From NCBI GenBank assembly GCA_021158225.1, contig JAGGUZ010000008.1, positions 1 to 37,681 on the forward strand: a DNA stretch of 37,681 nucleotides. The letters are read 5' to 3'. The notes below the pieces were generated by a model. That model worked only from the letters and a program-made list of their open reading frames with translations. It had not been told where the DNA came from and ran no database searches. Origin of the DNA: a bacterium. Lineage in GTDB: Bacteria > Patescibacteriota > Gracilibacteria > UBA1369 > PNNO01. Each line of letters begins with the position of its first letter. Within the stretch, counting starts at the first letter, position 1. The translations under genes and the position numbers were made by a program. Positions 1 through 8,247 of the stretch are shown here, one piece after another.

Positions 1-2163
1 GAATATGCGGTTTTAGATGGAGAGATACACTTTTTTATCGTTTGTCCGCGTGAACTTGAGAGTTTAATAGAAAAACAATTAACAAGTTTTTATCCGGACT
101 CTTTTGTTGAAAAAGTACAAGACTACAATATTTTCAGAGAAAAACATTATGTTTTGGGAACCTATGCAAGAGTGACAAAAGAATCCATAATCCCATTTAA
201 AACATATGACAGACTTAATTCCGACCCTATAAACAGCATTATAAATGTTTTATCCAAGTTTAAACCGGATGAAGGAGCCGCCATTCAAATAATGATTCGA
301 CCAAAAAAAGACGGCTGGCAAAAAAAAGGGCGTGCGAAAGCGGATGAGCTATTTAATAAGAAGAACAAAGCAAAATCCCCTCTTAATCCGTTAACATGGA
401 TTTCCGGATTATTTGAATTGCTTGTTCGCGGAGAAAATATTGCTGATAATCAAAGCCTTGATAATTCAAGAACAACTCCCGCAACGGAGGAAGAAGTAAA
501 AGCCATCGAAGAAAAAAATTCACAACCCGGTTTTGAAACGATTATCAGGCTTATTTCTTCTTCAAATACAAAAAGAGAAGCAAAATCGCATTTAACAAAT
601 ATGAAGAGTGCTTTCTCTCAATACACAAGCACAAACGGGAACGGTTTTACTTTTACAAAATGGCATTCCAACAAAAGACTTGTTAGAGATTTTATTTTTA
701 GAGCTTTCAGACGTTCCCACAACTATAAAATAAGGCAAAAAAAAACGATACTCAGTTGCAATGAGCTTGCAAGTTTATATCACATTCCGAACAATAAATA
801 TAATCGCTCGACAAATATTGCATGGCAAAGATTCAAACTTGCTCCCGCACCGGCTAACATACCAACAGAGGGCATATTAATCGGGCATAATTACTATCGT
901 GGAGAAACAAAAGAAATACGAATAAAAAATGAGGACAGATTTAGACATTTTTATGTTATAGGACAAACCGGTACAGGTAAGAGTTCCGTTATGCAAGTAA
1001 TGATCCGGCAAGATCTTCAAAACGGCAAAGGACTTTGTGTGGTAGACCCGCATGGACAGCTTATAGAAGACATTATGCCTTTTATCCCACGAGAACGGGC
1101 AGATGATGTTATTTATTTTAATCCGGCTGATTTAGAGCGTCCAATCGGTATTAATTTACTTGAAGCAAATACTCCGGAAGAAAGAGAGCTTGTAGCTCTT
1201 GATGCTATGAATATCATGATTAAGCTCTTTAATGAAGAAATATTCGGTCCGCGTATTCAAGATTATTTCCGTAACGGCTGCCTTACTTTAATGGAAGATC
1301 CGGAAGGAGGAGCTCTAACAGATATAGTACGTTTATTTACAGACGATGAATATCAAAAACTTAAAGTTGAGAAAGTAAAAAACCCTATAGTGCGATCGTT
1401 TTGGGAGCATCAAATGGCAAAAACCGGAGCAAGAGAAAAACAAGAAATGATTCCGTATTTCGCATCTAAATTCGGACAATTTGTTACAAACACAATGATG
1501 CGCAATATTATTGGACAAAGCAAATCAAGTTTCGACTTTGCAGAGGCCATGAATAACAACAAAATTTTGCTTATGAACCTATCCAAAGGTACAACCGGAG
1601 ACATAAACTCAAAACTCCTAGGGCTTATTATCGTACAGAAAATTCAGATGGCAGCACTTAGAAGGCAAAATCTTGGGGAAGGCGGAAGAAAAGATTTTTT
1701 CTTATATATCGACGAGTTCCAAAATTATATTACTGACAGCATAGAAACAATCCTTTCCGAGGCCAGGAAATATCGTTTGGGGCTTATTATGGCGCATCAG
1801 TATATAAAACAGCTTGAAGGCGAAGATGGAAAATCAAAAGTTAAAGACGCGGTATTCGGTAATGTCGGAACCATGATGTCATACAAAATAGGCGCACAAG
1901 ATGCTGAATATATGGCAAAAGAATTTGGACCCGTATTCTCTGAATCAGATCTTATTAACTTAGATAAATTTAGAGCCGTTATAAAACTTTCTATAGACAC
2001 ACAACCTTCAAGACCATTTAGTATAATTCCGGTTAACCCATATCTCGAGGAAGGCGATAAAGATGTTGCCGAAGCCATAAAACAACTCTCGAGACTAACC
2101 TACGGAAGAGATAAATCTTTTGTAGATAGAGAAATTCTAAGAAGAATAGGAGCGATTATGTAA
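1..2163 (+). CDS. VirD4/TraG-like DNA-transfer ATPase, 3' part (5' end outside window)
   Basis: The frame is open from base 1, so the gene begins upstream of the window; the visible part is 720 residues. A Walker A motif GQTGTGKSS lies at visible residues 321-329 and a Walker B LYIDEF with Asp at residue 571. They are followed by an arm rich in hydrophobic strands and an SEARKYRLGLIMAHQY segment, the pattern of the type IV coupling/TraG-TraM-recognition ATPase family. The region before the ATPase (about 320 residues) contains no clear catalytic motif. In this family the ATPase pumps DNA or protein across the envelope; in CPR bacteria such proteins are common and are thought to serve pilus or DNA-uptake machines. 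No other secretion genes are visible beside it, so the partner complex is unknown. It stops with TAA, 132 bp before the next gene on the same strand. Confidence 0.85.
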   Translation, partial: EYAVLDGEIHFFIVCPRELESLIEKQLTSFYPDSFVEKVQDYNIFREKHYVLGTYARVTKESIIPFKTYDRLNSDPINSIINVLSKFKPDEGAAIQIMIRPKKDGWQKKGRAKADELFNKKNKAKSPLNPLTWISGLFELLVRGENIADNQSLDNSRTTPATEEEVKAIEEKNSQPGFETIIRLISSSNTKREAKSHLTNMKSAFSQYTSTNGNGFTFTKWHSNKRLVRDFIFRAFRRSHNYKIRQKKTILSCNELASLYHIPNNKYNRSTNIAWQRFKLAPAPANIPTEGILIGHNYYRGETKEIRIKNEDRFRHFYVIGQTGTGKSSVMQVMIRQDLQNGKGLCVVDPHGQLIEDIMPFIPRERADDVIYFNPADLERPIGINLLEANTPEERELVALDAMNIMIKLFNEEIFGPRIQDYFRNGCLTLMEDPEGGALTDIVRLFTDDEYQKLKVEKVKNPIVRSFWEHQMAKTGAREKQEMIPYFASKFGQFVTNTMMRNIIGQSKSSFDFAEAMNNNKILLMNLSKGTTGDINSKLLGLIIVQKIQMAALRRQNLGEGGRKDFFLYIDEFQNYITDSIETILSEARKYRLGLIMAHQYIKQLEGEDGKSKVKDAVFGNVGTMMSYKIGAQDAEYMAKEFGPVFSESDLINLDKFRAVIKLSIDTQPSRPFSIIPVNPYLEEGDKDVAEAIKQLSRLTYGRDKSFVDREILRRIGAIM

Positions 2164-2295
2164 AAAATCGCCAAAAACACGTACTTTTATTAAACCACAT
2201 TTTTTAGCGTGCGTCCATATTGGATACGTGAATTCTTGTTGATTTTATGGGATAATATTTAGATTTAAAAAATAAAAAATCAAAACAAAAAAATT

Positions 2296-3978
2296 ATGAA
2301 TACAAAGAATATAAATTATCATCTTCTTCATGTAAGATATATTTTTCTCATCGTACTTGGACTGTTATCGTATTTTGCACTTTATGAAATGGCGGAAGCA
2401 ACATACCAAAAGACATTTACCATAAGTGCGTATTATTCGCCGATTCCGAATCAAGAAAGATATGTAACAAAAAGTTACGAAGGAGACTTAAGTCTTAATG
2501 GAAGTGGTGTAAACAGTGCCGACGGAACCCCTGTTTACCCAGGGATGATAGCTGCCCCAAGTGCTTACGCATTCGGAACAAAAATGGATATCCCAGGCAT
2601 TGGAGTTGTCGCCGTACATGACAGAGGTGGAGCAATAGTCCATGCCGGAGAAAGAGGACAATCATATGACCGTCTTGACATTTGGATGGGATATGGAGAC
2701 AAAGGTCTTTCAAGAGCTCTTAACTGGGGAAAAAGAAATGTTAATGTTACAGTTTACGGAGTAGATCCTAAAATTAAAGAAAATGTTTATTTGGAAGGAT
2801 TTACGGAAGCCGAAAAATTTATAAGAACTATTGTAACAAAGCAAAAGATCTTTAAGACAGATTTATGGTACAACCAAAGCGGAGATGAAGTCGGAAAATT
2901 ACAAAAATATCTAAAAAACCTCGGATACTACAAGGGAACGATAGATAACTATTACGGAAATGAAGTCTATAAAGCCGTTATCGCATTTCAAATAGATCAA
3001 GATATTGTGAATAACGAAGAAGAATTTGGAGCAGGATATCTCGGCCCCCAAACAAGAGCAAAACTTGAAGCGGTTATAGAGAAAAAACGCAAAGATAAAT
3101 TACCGAAAAAAAATCTTGGTCGTGATGACAGCGGAGATGAAGTTAAGAAACTTCAAGAAGCCTTAATCAAGCTTGGCTACAATCTTGAAATTACAGGAGT
3201 TTACGATCAAAAAACAATAGATGCGGTTTTTGATTTCCAAAAGGACAACAATATCGTTAATGAAGAAGACAGTCTTGGTGCCGGATATTTTGGGACTCAA
3301 ACATTCGCCGTATTATCAGATCGTTTAGCTTCACTTGAGGATCCAACAAGTCAAGATCTTGATAATTCTCAACAAGCCAAATTTACCGCATTTAACAACA
3401 CTCTTTCGCTTGGAGATAAAGGCGACGATGTAATGCGACTACAACAAGAACTAAAAAAATTCAATCTTTTACGCATAGAACCAACAGGTTACTACGGACA
3501 AATTACACAAAATGCGGTATTTAAATTCCAACAAAGAAAAGGCATTGTAACATCAATGGAAGACAGCGGAGCCGGAACTTTTGGTCCCCAAACAATAAAC
3601 CATCTAAACGGTATTCTCGGATACAGAGCAAATAATAAACAAAGAATTGCCATGCGAACAGCTAAGTTTAACGGCAAGATATTGGTCGACAAGAATATAG
3701 AAATAGCTAAGCCGAAAACTCAACCAGTACCGGTAGAGGAGCTTTTCCGGGAAGACCTAAAATTTGGAGTAAGAGGAAAACAGGTGGCAATGCTTCAAAC
3801 TTCCCTATCAAAACTTGGACTGTTCTCCGGATCACTTACCACGGATTATTTTGGTAATAAAACTCTCGATGCCGTTATTAACTTCCAATTGGAACAAGGG
3901 ATTATAACTTCAAAAAATGACCCGGAAGCTGGATATGTCGGGAAAAAAACAAGAGCAAAACTAAATAAACTTACTTAG
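2296..3978 (+). CDS. Secreted 3D-domain protein with four peptidoglycan-binding repeats
   Basis: 560 aa. Residues 14-34 form a single hydrophobic signal or anchor segment. A 3D (double-psi barrel, MltA/RpfB-type) domain spans about 42-155, with its conserved acidic positions visible in HDRGG (D109) and YDRLDIWMG (D125, D128). Four PG_binding_1-like repeats follow at about 194-257, 276-342, 371-438 and 489-556, each ending in a GAGYFG-PQT-type motif. The family remodels or binds peptidoglycan, so this is expected outside the membrane. The start ATG at 2296 has only A-rich sequence upstream and no SD. The last 18 bp overlap the 3' end of the convergent HD gene, so the two stops sit inside each other's coding sequence. 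Confidence 0.88.
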   Translation: MNTKNINYHLLHVRYIFLIVLGLLSYFALYEMAEATYQKTFTISAYYSPIPNQERYVTKSYEGDLSLNGSGVNSADGTPVYPGMIAAPSAYAFGTKMDIPGIGVVAVHDRGGAIVHAGERGQSYDRLDIWMGYGDKGLSRALNWGKRNVNVTVYGVDPKIKENVYLEGFTEAEKFIRTIVTKQKIFKTDLWYNQSGDEVGKLQKYLKNLGYYKGTIDNYYGNEVYKAVIAFQIDQDIVNNEEEFGAGYLGPQTRAKLEAVIEKKRKDKLPKKNLGRDDSGDEVKKLQEALIKLGYNLEITGVYDQKTIDAVFDFQKDNNIVNEEDSLGAGYFGTQTFAVLSDRLASLEDPTSQDLDNSQQAKFTAFNNTLSLGDKGDDVMRLQQELKKFNLLRIEPTGYYGQITQNAVFKFQQRKGIVTSMEDSGAGTFGPQTINHLNGILGYRANNKQRIAMRTAKFNGKILVDKNIEIAKPKTQPVPVEELFREDLKFGVRGKQVAMLQTSLSKLGLFSGSLTTDYFGNKTLDAVINFQLEQGIITSKNDPEAGYVGKKTRAKLNKLT

Positions 3979-4485
3979 AAAAGGTTTAAAAAGTTCTTTC
4001 TCAAGCTTAAAATAAGCATCGTAAATTTTACTTTGTTCTTTTTGATTATCGTTATTAGGATTATACCTTTTTTGACCATCTTTAAAACGCTCTTCAAGAC
4101 TAACAATATTTGTATGAAGCACTCTTTTATCCGCATATGTCATAATCTTTTCTTCTAAAGTAAAAGGTAAGTTTTCTTTTTCTATAATCGCTCTAAAAGC
4201 ATGTTTTTTTATCATATTTGCAATAATAGGCTCCCCAAGCTTTATTAGTATTAAATAAGCGATTTTTGAATGATCACTCTTTTCTTGAGGATCAAAATCC
4301 AAAATTTTAACAACATCATGCAAAAGACAAGCAAAATGAAGATTCTTATAATCAACTTTAACGCCTTTTTCAAGGTAGCGTTTAGCTATTCTGTCCGCAA
4401 CAAAATCAACTTTTTTACAATGTTTCATAATATGTTCGGGAGTCTTGTATTTTTTATATAACCTTTCTACCTCTTTTTCAGTCAT
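3961..4485 (-). CDS. HD-domain protein (predicted metal-dependent phosphohydrolase)
   Basis: 174 aa. The HD signature is visible as H22, H56-D57 (LLHDVVK), H95 and D119 (YADKR), the metal ligands of HD-superfamily phosphohydrolases. There is no second catalytic domain, signal peptide or membrane segment, so it is probably a small cytoplasmic enzyme acting on a nucleotide or similar phosphoester; the substrate cannot be read from the sequence. Its ATG is one base downstream of the tsaE stop codon, so the two are surely one transcript. The 3' end overlaps the convergent 3D/PG-binding gene by 18 bp. Confidence 0.75.
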   Translation of the reverse strand: MTEKEVERLYKKYKTPEHIMKHCKKVDFVADRIAKRYLEKGVKVDYKNLHFACLLHDVVKILDFDPQEKSDHSKIAYLILIKLGEPIIANMIKKHAFRAIIEKENLPFTLEEKIMTYADKRVLHTNIVSLEERFKDGQKRYNPNNDNQKEQSKIYDAYFKLEKELFKPFLSKFI

Positions 4486-4486
4486 A

Positions 4487-4930
4487 TTATATTTTAGAAA
4501 AATTTATAATTCTATCATTATCCCCTTCTCCATAAGAGAATTTAACAACAAGAGTCCCTCTTGGAAACAAATGTTTAATTTTTTCCGGCCATTCTATAAG
4601 AGCAATCATATTACTTCTCTCAAGTATCTCTAAAAGCTCACTTTCAATAAGATCATCGGCTCTAGAAAGCCTATAATAGTCAAAATGATAAATATCTTTC
4701 TCGCCATTTTCATACAAACGATAATAAGTATATGTAGGACTTTTAACTTTATCATCTTCTATAGAGAAATATTCACAAAACCCTTTAACGAAAGTTGTTT
4801 TACCGCTTCCCAAGTTCCCTTCAAGACAAATTATCGAACCTTCAATAGAACCAAAATCTCTTGCGAAATTTTTCGCTAACTGTTTTGTTTCTTGGCTTGT
4901 CTTCGTGGTTATTTCATATGGTAACTGCAT
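4487..4930 (-). CDS. tsaE: tRNA threonylcarbamoyladenosine biosynthesis ATPase TsaE
   Basis: 147 aa, the normal family length. Walker A is GNLGSGKT (residues 38-45, K44); SPTYTYY (64-70), HFDYYRL (82-88) and LIEWPEK (111-117) are the diagnostic TsaE motifs. TsaE is the ATPase that, with TsaB and TsaD, resets the complex that puts threonylcarbamoyl on A37 of ANN-decoding tRNAs; those partners are not in this window. It heads a two-gene minus-strand unit with the HD protein and is divergent from the M23/SLH gene across a 76-bp gap. Confidence 0.95.
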   Translation of the reverse strand: MQLPYEITTKTSQETKQLAKNFARDFGSIEGSIICLEGNLGSGKTTFVKGFCEYFSIEDDKVKSPTYTYYRLYENGEKDIYHFDYYRLSRADDLIESELLEILERSNMIALIEWPEKIKHLFPRGTLVVKFSYGEGDNDRIINFSKI

Positions 4931-4940
4931 ATCAGCATAT

Positions 4941-4969
4941 TTGATTAATAGGTCAACTTCTGATATAAT
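4941..4969 (+). promoter_or_regulatory. Predicted sigma-70 promoter for the M23/SLH gene
   Basis: TTGATT (4941-4946), a 17-bp spacer and a perfect TATAAT (4964-4969), 37 bp before the ATG. It lies in the divergent gap with tsaE. Confidence 0.7.
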
Positions 4970-5006
4970 ATACTATAAAAAACAAAAATAAACTAAAAAT
5001 TTCACT

Positions 5007-6911
5007 ATGTTCCGAAAAAAACAAAAACATCATGTTAGTCCTCTTGCATGGCTTGGAGCTTTTATTTCACTCTTAATATCGATTTTTTTAGTTGAAATTA
5101 ACGCTACAAATTTTCAAGCAAGTATTGTTCCTACAACAACGGCTCCGGCTTTTGACGGTCTTGTAACTCCGGTACAAAAATCTCCGGACTGGATGTCATT
5201 AAGCAATACGGAATGGAAAATGACTTACTCTCAATTAAATCAAAGAGGGAAGTTGATTCCTTTACCAAAATACAATCCGTCCCATCTTAAAATGTCAACA
5301 GACTCATTAACATGGGGAAATCCATCCGATGATGCGATTAGAAACGAAAAAATTACGTTTTCTGTACCATACATGGGGAATTATCTTCTTGACGGAAAAG
5401 AGTATGCCGGAAGCCATTTGGCAGTAGACATAAAAATCCCATACGGGACACCTATTTATGCAATCGGAAACGGCATTGTTATTAAAACTTCCGAACAACT
5501 ATATGGTTTTGGGAAACATATTGTTATTAAACACAAGAATTTTCCATCTTACAATTCTCCATCACAGAAAGCGACTTATTTCTCAAGTTACTCTCATTTA
5601 AGCGATATTGTTGCACATGAAGGAGCCATCGTAAAAAAAGGAGAACTTATAGGATATTCCGGCAGTACCGGGACATCTACAACCCCTCATATTCACTTTC
5701 AGATCGACAATACTTCAGCTCCATGGCATCCGTTTTGGCCATTTACTTCAAAAGAAGCTACAAATGCCGGATTAACTTTTACTCAAGCCGTTAATGCCGG
5801 ACTAAATCAAGATATTGCAATCAGAGACACTATTAATCCCCTTTTGTACATACAAAAATACGCTTCAAATACACAAAGCACATTACCTACAAATCCACAG
5901 AAACCGGAAGAAACAACTCCGGAACCTACTGTGCCTACGTCAACAACCACAGATACGGAAGAACCATTCACTGTAAATACGCCCGAATCGGAGACTCAAC
6001 CTGCACATACAAATATTTCTACTAATCTCGAAGAAACTCCAACAACCGGATTCGTTACTTTTAAAATAGATACAAAAAGCACATTTGAAGAAAATAAAGA
6101 TTTTACAGTTAAAATTGAAGCTGTTACCAGAACCGGAGATTTAATTACAGATTATGTTCCATCATCACCGATAAAAATTGAATTAATTCGAGGGAAAGCC
6201 ACGATAAATCCAACAAGGCTTTCACGCTCTAATTTTAAAAATGGTGTCGCCACTTTAAAAATCTCACCAAAAAGCGCTTCTCCAATTAAATTCAGAATTC
6301 ACACAGACAATGTAATTAAAGAAAGCCCCATAATAGCAAAAGGATTGTTTCTTGATGTGAGCGAAGTCCATCCACACTTTAAGGCAATAAGTTTCCTAAA
6401 AAACGAAGGGGTAATTCAAGGATATCCCGACGGATCATTCAAACCGAAAAACGATGTATCACGCGTAGAAGTTATGAAATTTATTCTTGAAGGAATAGGA
6501 ACAAAACTTAAAACAGCACAAAGTCTGCCATTTAAAGATACAGAAGATAAAGCTTGGTATTCGGATTATCTTCAAACCGGAATTGATTTGGGGATTATAG
6601 CCGGCTATCCTGACGGAACATTTAAACCTGCAAATACGGTTAATAAAGCTGAATTTCTAAAAATGCTTGTTAGTGCAATGGATACAGACATTGATCCTAA
6701 AATCGGGAATCTTCCGTTTAAAGACATCGACAAAGACAGTTGGTATGCAAAATATATTCAATTCGCATATAAGAAAAACCTTATAGATACGAATGGAAAT
6801 ATGTTTAATCCTCAGGAAGAAATGACTCGCGAAGATGTTGCGGAAGCAATATATCGAGTTCAAATTCTTAAACAAACCGGAGCCGCAATGTTTAATAGCA
6901 ATGCAGCTTAA
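5007..6911 (+). CDS. Secreted M23 metallopeptidase with three SLH repeats
   Basis: 634 aa. An N-terminal signal or anchor helix (about 12-30) is followed by an M23/LytM domain (about 115-245) with all zinc and catalytic residues in place: H137 and D141 (HLAVD), H197 (YSHL), H228 and H230 (HIH). A Thr/Pro-rich linker (288-345) leads to a beta-rich, possibly Ig-like domain (345-445), then three S-layer homology repeats at about 449-495, 508-556 and 569-617 (GYPDGSFKP, GYPDGTFKP and a diverged third copy). M23 enzymes cut peptidoglycan cross-links, and SLH repeats tether proteins to wall polymers, so this is an envelope hydrolase held at the surface. A hairpin spans the stop codon (GCAAT...ATTGC, 6898-6921) but has no T tail. 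Confidence 0.92.
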   Translation: MFRKKQKHHVSPLAWLGAFISLLISIFLVEINATNFQASIVPTTTAPAFDGLVTPVQKSPDWMSLSNTEWKMTYSQLNQRGKLIPLPKYNPSHLKMSTDSLTWGNPSDDAIRNEKITFSVPYMGNYLLDGKEYAGSHLAVDIKIPYGTPIYAIGNGIVIKTSEQLYGFGKHIVIKHKNFPSYNSPSQKATYFSSYSHLSDIVAHEGAIVKKGELIGYSGSTGTSTTPHIHFQIDNTSAPWHPFWPFTSKEATNAGLTFTQAVNAGLNQDIAIRDTINPLLYIQKYASNTQSTLPTNPQKPEETTPEPTVPTSTTTDTEEPFTVNTPESETQPAHTNISTNLEETPTTGFVTFKIDTKSTFEENKDFTVKIEAVTRTGDLITDYVPSSPIKIELIRGKATINPTRLSRSNFKNGVATLKISPKSASPIKFRIHTDNVIKESPIIAKGLFLDVSEVHPHFKAISFLKNEGVIQGYPDGSFKPKNDVSRVEVMKFILEGIGTKLKTAQSLPFKDTEDKAWYSDYLQTGIDLGIIAGYPDGTFKPANTVNKAEFLKMLVSAMDTDIDPKIGNLPFKDIDKDSWYAKYIQFAYKKNLIDTNGNMFNPQEEMTREDVAEAIYRVQILKQTGAAMFNSNAA

Positions 6912-6975
6912 AAGCTATTGCGACAAAAGCATAAACTGATGTAAAGTATCGAAAGGAATTTGACAATTTTTAGAT

Positions 6976-7860
6976 ATGAATGAAGAAACGCAACCTGAAC
7001 CTCCTAAAGACACAATTAACGCAGATAATAGATCTGTTGAAGAAATTTTTTCTCCCAAGCCTAAAGAAGAAGGACAACCTAATAAACCTGAGATTCCAAA
7101 ACCTCAAACCACAACTCAATTATCACCGGAAACACCGGAAGTACCAAGAACACCGAAAGATAAGCCGGACAATAAAGAGAAGGGGAAGTTTTTAACTCTT
7201 ATTCTTGATATAGGACTAAACCTTTTGATTGTTTTTGGTCTTGTTTTTATTATTCAAAGTTTTATAGCTTCGCCGTTTAAAGTTTCCGGCCCTTCAATGT
7301 GCGATACGATAAATAATCTTAACGGAGAATGTGTAAGAGATTATGGAGAATATATAATTGTAAACAAACTCATTTATCAAGACTTCTTTGGATGGAGTTT
7401 AAGCAAGCCATCCAGAGGCGATATAATTGTATTTCGTCCACCACACAATAAAGACCAATTTTATATAAAAAGAATTATCGGATTACCAGGCGATACAATA
7501 AAATTGATTGATGGAAAAGTATATTTATTTAATTCCGAGCATGAAACCGGCTATGAACTACCTGAACCTTACTTAAACGATACAAATAGCGGACACACCG
7601 ACCCCAGTACAAACCGAGTTACAACTTTTAATGTTCCGGAAGGAATGTATTTTGTGATGGGTGACAACAGGAAGCAAAGCACCGATTCTCGCAGTTGTTT
7701 TAGGGATATCTTTGAAGGAGGATGTCGCGGTGACCAACAAGCATATTATGTTCCACGAGAAAATATACAGGGGAAAGCCTCAGTTGTACTTTGGCCACTT
7801 AATAACATTCGAATTCTAAAAAGCGCCAAGTATTTTCAAGAAAATGAAAACAAGACTTGA
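6976..7860 (+). CDS. lepB: Signal peptidase I
   Basis: 294 aa. A Pro/Glu/Lys-rich cytoplasmic N-terminus (1-70) precedes one membrane helix (about 73-97). The catalytic Ser is S107 in SGPSM and the general-base Lys is K165 in YIKRIIGLPGD; MGDNR (229-232) closes the active-site set. It removes signal peptides from exported proteins, which fits the surface proteins encoded upstream. The long N-terminal extension is unusual compared with the short cytoplasmic end of typical Gram-positive SipS-type enzymes. It ends with TGA, which supports the standard code. Confidence 0.95.
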   Translation: MNEETQPEPPKDTINADNRSVEEIFSPKPKEEGQPNKPEIPKPQTTTQLSPETPEVPRTPKDKPDNKEKGKFLTLILDIGLNLLIVFGLVFIIQSFIASPFKVSGPSMCDTINNLNGECVRDYGEYIIVNKLIYQDFFGWSLSKPSRGDIIVFRPPHNKDQFYIKRIIGLPGDTIKLIDGKVYLFNSEHETGYELPEPYLNDTNSGHTDPSTNRVTTFNVPEGMYFVMGDNRKQSTDSRSCFRDIFEGGCRGDQQAYYVPRENIQGKASVVLWPLNNIRILKSAKYFQENENKT

Positions 7861-7885
7861 CATCTTTCTAATTTGCGTTTAATAT

Positions 7886-7914
7886 ATCATCTTACTTCTT
7901 TGAGTAAGAATGAT
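7886..7914 (+). terminator. Weak terminator-like hairpin after lepB
   Basis: ATCATCTTAC (7886-7895) pairs with GTAAG-a-ATGAT (7904-7914, one bulged A) around an 8-nt loop. Only a short mixed A/T tail follows, so termination is likely partial at best. Confidence 0.35.
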
Positions 7915-8048
7915 CAATTTACTTTATAAGTAGCTTATTTATGAGCTTTCTTTACACGCAACCCACACGCCTGTCGATAAATTCGTAAAGCATTTTCTTG
8001 TTTGTACTTATACATTAAGAAAGCCTGTTCTTTGAAATTTAGTTTTAG

Positions 8049-8148
8049 CAGTACACAGAGACCATTCTGATGACTATGCGGTCAGAAAACCAATACAGAC
8101 ATGCATGATTTTCTGCGCTTCATAGCGTTAGAAAAATCTCTGTGTCTG
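8049..8148 (+). ncRNA. Candidate structured RNA or leader (three-way junction)
   Basis: The closing helix is CAG-t-ACACAGAGA (8049-8061) with TCTCTGTGTCTG (8137-8148): 12 pairs with one bulged T. Inside are two further hairpins: TTCTGAT/GTCAGAA (8065-8071 with 8081-8087) and TTTTCT-g-CGCT/AGCG-tt-AGAAAA (8109-8119 with 8124-8135). An intrinsic terminator starts 15 nt later (8164). No protein frame is visible in 7861-8247. The arrangement of junction, terminator and then an SD-led gene resembles a riboswitch or attenuator, but I match it to no known family and see no convincing promoter. It could instead be a free small RNA. Confidence 0.4.
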
Positions 8149-8163
8149 TTTTCGATATATAGC

Positions 8164-8202
8164 AACCTATTCATCCATATGGATAGATAGGTTTTAGTTT
8201 TT
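8164..8202 (+). terminator. Intrinsic terminator or attenuator upstream of the repeat-protein gene
   Basis: AACCTAT (8164-8170) pairs with ATAGGTT (8187-8193), with an inner ATCC/GGAT helix (8173-8176 with 8181-8184). It is followed by TTTAGTTTTTT. AGGTTT (8189-8194) could instead pair with AAACCT (8206-8211), a possible antiterminator, giving the mutually exclusive pairing expected of an attenuator. Confidence 0.6.
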
Positions 8203-8217
8203 TAGAAACCTCAAACG

Positions 8218-8240
8218 CCCCTGGAAAAGGGACAAAGGAG
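8218..8240 (+). promoter_or_regulatory. Strong Shine-Dalgarno with small upstream hairpin
   Basis: AAAGGAG (8234-8240) lies 7 nt before the ATG at 8248. It is directly preceded by a CCCT/AGGG hairpin (8219-8222 with 8228-8231). Most genes in this window lack an SD, so this one stands out and fixes the start. Confidence 0.7.
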
Positions 8241-8247
8241 AAAAAAA

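Noticed and set aside
8067-8088. CTGATGA followed by GAAA, resembling a hammerhead ribozyme core
   Set aside because: No stem II can form between the two boxes without using the core bases, stem I does not abut CTGATGA, and no cleavage site sits at the right junction.
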